This document shows, in pieces, positions 6,839 through 7,297 of a stretch of DNA of 7,297 nt. This DNA is from DATEEW01 sp035273665 (GTDB lineage: Bacteria > Pseudomonadota > Gammaproteobacteria > Burkholderiales > SG8-39): positions 1-7,297 of the forward strand of contig DATEOW010000207.1 of the NCBI GenBank assembly GCA_035273665.1, in the 5' to 3' direction. The translations under genes were made by a program, and so were the position numbers. The notes below the pieces were generated by a model. It saw only the letters and a list, made by a program, of their open reading frames with translations. It had not been told where the DNA came from and searched no databases. Each line of letters starts with the position of its first letter. Within the stretch, counting starts at the first letter, position 1.

Positions 6839-6865
6839 TTAACCTTTCCGGGGCGCTTTTGTCAC
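6837..6865 (-). promoter_or_regulatory. Predicted sigma-70 promoter of the hydrolase gene
   Basis: On the minus strand GTGACA (6860-6865, five of six matches to TTGACA) and TTAAAT (6837-6842, four of six to TATAAT) are separated by exactly 17 bases. The predicted start near 6830 would give a leader of about 49 bases. The -35 box overlaps a plus-strand TTGTCA (6859-6864) that could serve the divergent sensor gene, although its partner -10 (ACAAAT, 6882-6887) is poor. Confidence 0.45.
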
Positions 6866-6925
6866 CTGACGGGGCAGCCCGACAAATTGGGCAAGGGCAG
6901 GCGTAATAGCTGCATGACCTCCGCT

Positions 6926-6933
6926 TAGGAGGA
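6926..6933 (+). promoter_or_regulatory. Ribosome binding site that decides the TTG start of the sensor
   Basis: TAGGAGGA carries a full AGGAGG core, 10 bases before a TTG codon (6943-6945). The first in-frame ATG (7003-7005) is 20 codons later and has no comparable site. An in-frame TAG (6907-6909) closes the frame upstream, so TTG is the best-supported start. Confidence 0.7.
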
Positions 6934-6942
6934 CCATCCGAT

Positions 6943-7297
6943 TTGCATAACCTTGAGTCGCAACTTCGCTTATTTGCGGAGCAAAACCTTGAATTCGCCA
7001 TCATGTTTTTGGATCAGGCGCGGCATGTTCAATGGTGGGGACCTGGTGCGGAACATATCTTCGGTTATGACGAAAGCGAAATGCTCGGCAAAGCGATTCA
7101 TGTGCTCTTCACGCCGGAAGATACTGAGCGCGGGGTCCCCGAGTACGAGGTGGAAGCGGCGAATCTCGGCTTGTCCGCTGAGGATGACCGCTGGATGATG
7201 CGTAAGGACGGTTCGCGCTTTTATGCGTCGGGAACGCTCCACGCTTTGAAGGGTGGCGGTGGGGAGTCGTTGGGCTACTGCAAGATATTGCGGGATC
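6943..7297 (+). CDS. PAS-domain sensor protein, N-terminal part only
   Basis: The gene runs off the right edge, so only 118 codons are visible. After a short helix (LESQLRLFAEQ, residues 4-14) comes a single PAS domain, about 15-118. It shows the typical order: FAIMFLDQARHVQWWGPGAE (18-37), HIFGYDESEMLGK (38-50), LFTPED (55-60), then DDRWMMRKDGSRFYASG (81-97) and GYCKILRD (111-118), the last being the usual PAS/PAC end. PAS domains bind small ligands or cofactors, or relay signals, in sensor proteins. There is no signal peptide or membrane segment at this end, so sensing is probably cytoplasmic. In similar proteins the next module is a histidine kinase or a GGDEF/EAL domain, but it lies outside the window. 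The start is a TTG with a strong AGGAGG site. The gene is divergent from the hydrolase gene, with 161 bases between the two starts. Confidence 0.88.
   Translation, partial: MHNLESQLRLFAEQNLEFAIMFLDQARHVQWWGPGAEHIFGYDESEMLGKAIHVLFTPEDTERGVPEYEVEAANLGLSAEDDRWMMRKDGSRFYASGTLHALKGGGGESLGYCKILRD

Noticed and set aside
6899..6914. Sigma-54 promoter for the PAS gene (GG and GC with a 10-base spacer)
   Set aside because: Apart from the GG/GC spacing few consensus bases match, and the predicted start would fall inside the ribosome binding site.

Overview
The window reads as chromosomal DNA of a Gram-negative bacterium, most likely a proteobacterium and plausibly a gammaproteobacterium. The evidence is a TonB-dependent outer-membrane receptor, a MarC-family inner-membrane protein, exported proteins with ordinary Sec signals, and strong AGGAGG-type ribosome sites at two genes. 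By eye the base composition is in the mid-50s % GC and fairly even. I see no insertion sequence, phage gene, CRISPR array, tRNA or rRNA.

Layout. Positions 1-342 hold no gene I can support; on the minus strand this stretch is open in two overlapping frames and carries an inverted repeat. Five minus-strand genes follow, listed here in order of transcription from the right: a 760-residue exported glycoside hydrolase-like protein (4499-6781); an exported helical protein of unknown function (3455-4414); a MarC-family membrane protein (2819-3451); a 61-residue acidic hypothetical protein (2573-2758); and a 684-residue TonB-dependent receptor (343-2397). At the right edge a plus-strand gene begins (6943 onward) encoding a PAS-domain sensor, cut by the window end. 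It is divergent from the hydrolase, and the two share a 161-base control region with a good minus-strand promoter and an operator-like palindrome.

How the genes may work together. The unknown exported protein and MarC are separated by only 3 bases and are probably co-transcribed and translationally coupled, with the 61-residue gene possibly the tail of that operon. An 8-bp perfect hairpin just after the hydrolase stop probably marks the end of its transcript. The receptor has its own 175-base leader containing a perfect 12-bp palindrome, so it is probably regulated separately. Its plug sequence resembles the YncD/PqqU group, whose E. coli member takes up pyrroloquinoline quinone; the ligand here is unproven. 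The hydrolase has the marks of a clan GH-A barrel (N-E and D-E catalytic pairs) but I cannot place it in a numbered family; it and the divergent sensor are the most interesting pair. I found no convincing new multi-gene system; the notable points are the unplaced hydrolase, the exported protein-MarC pair, the shared divergent promoter and the unexplained left end.
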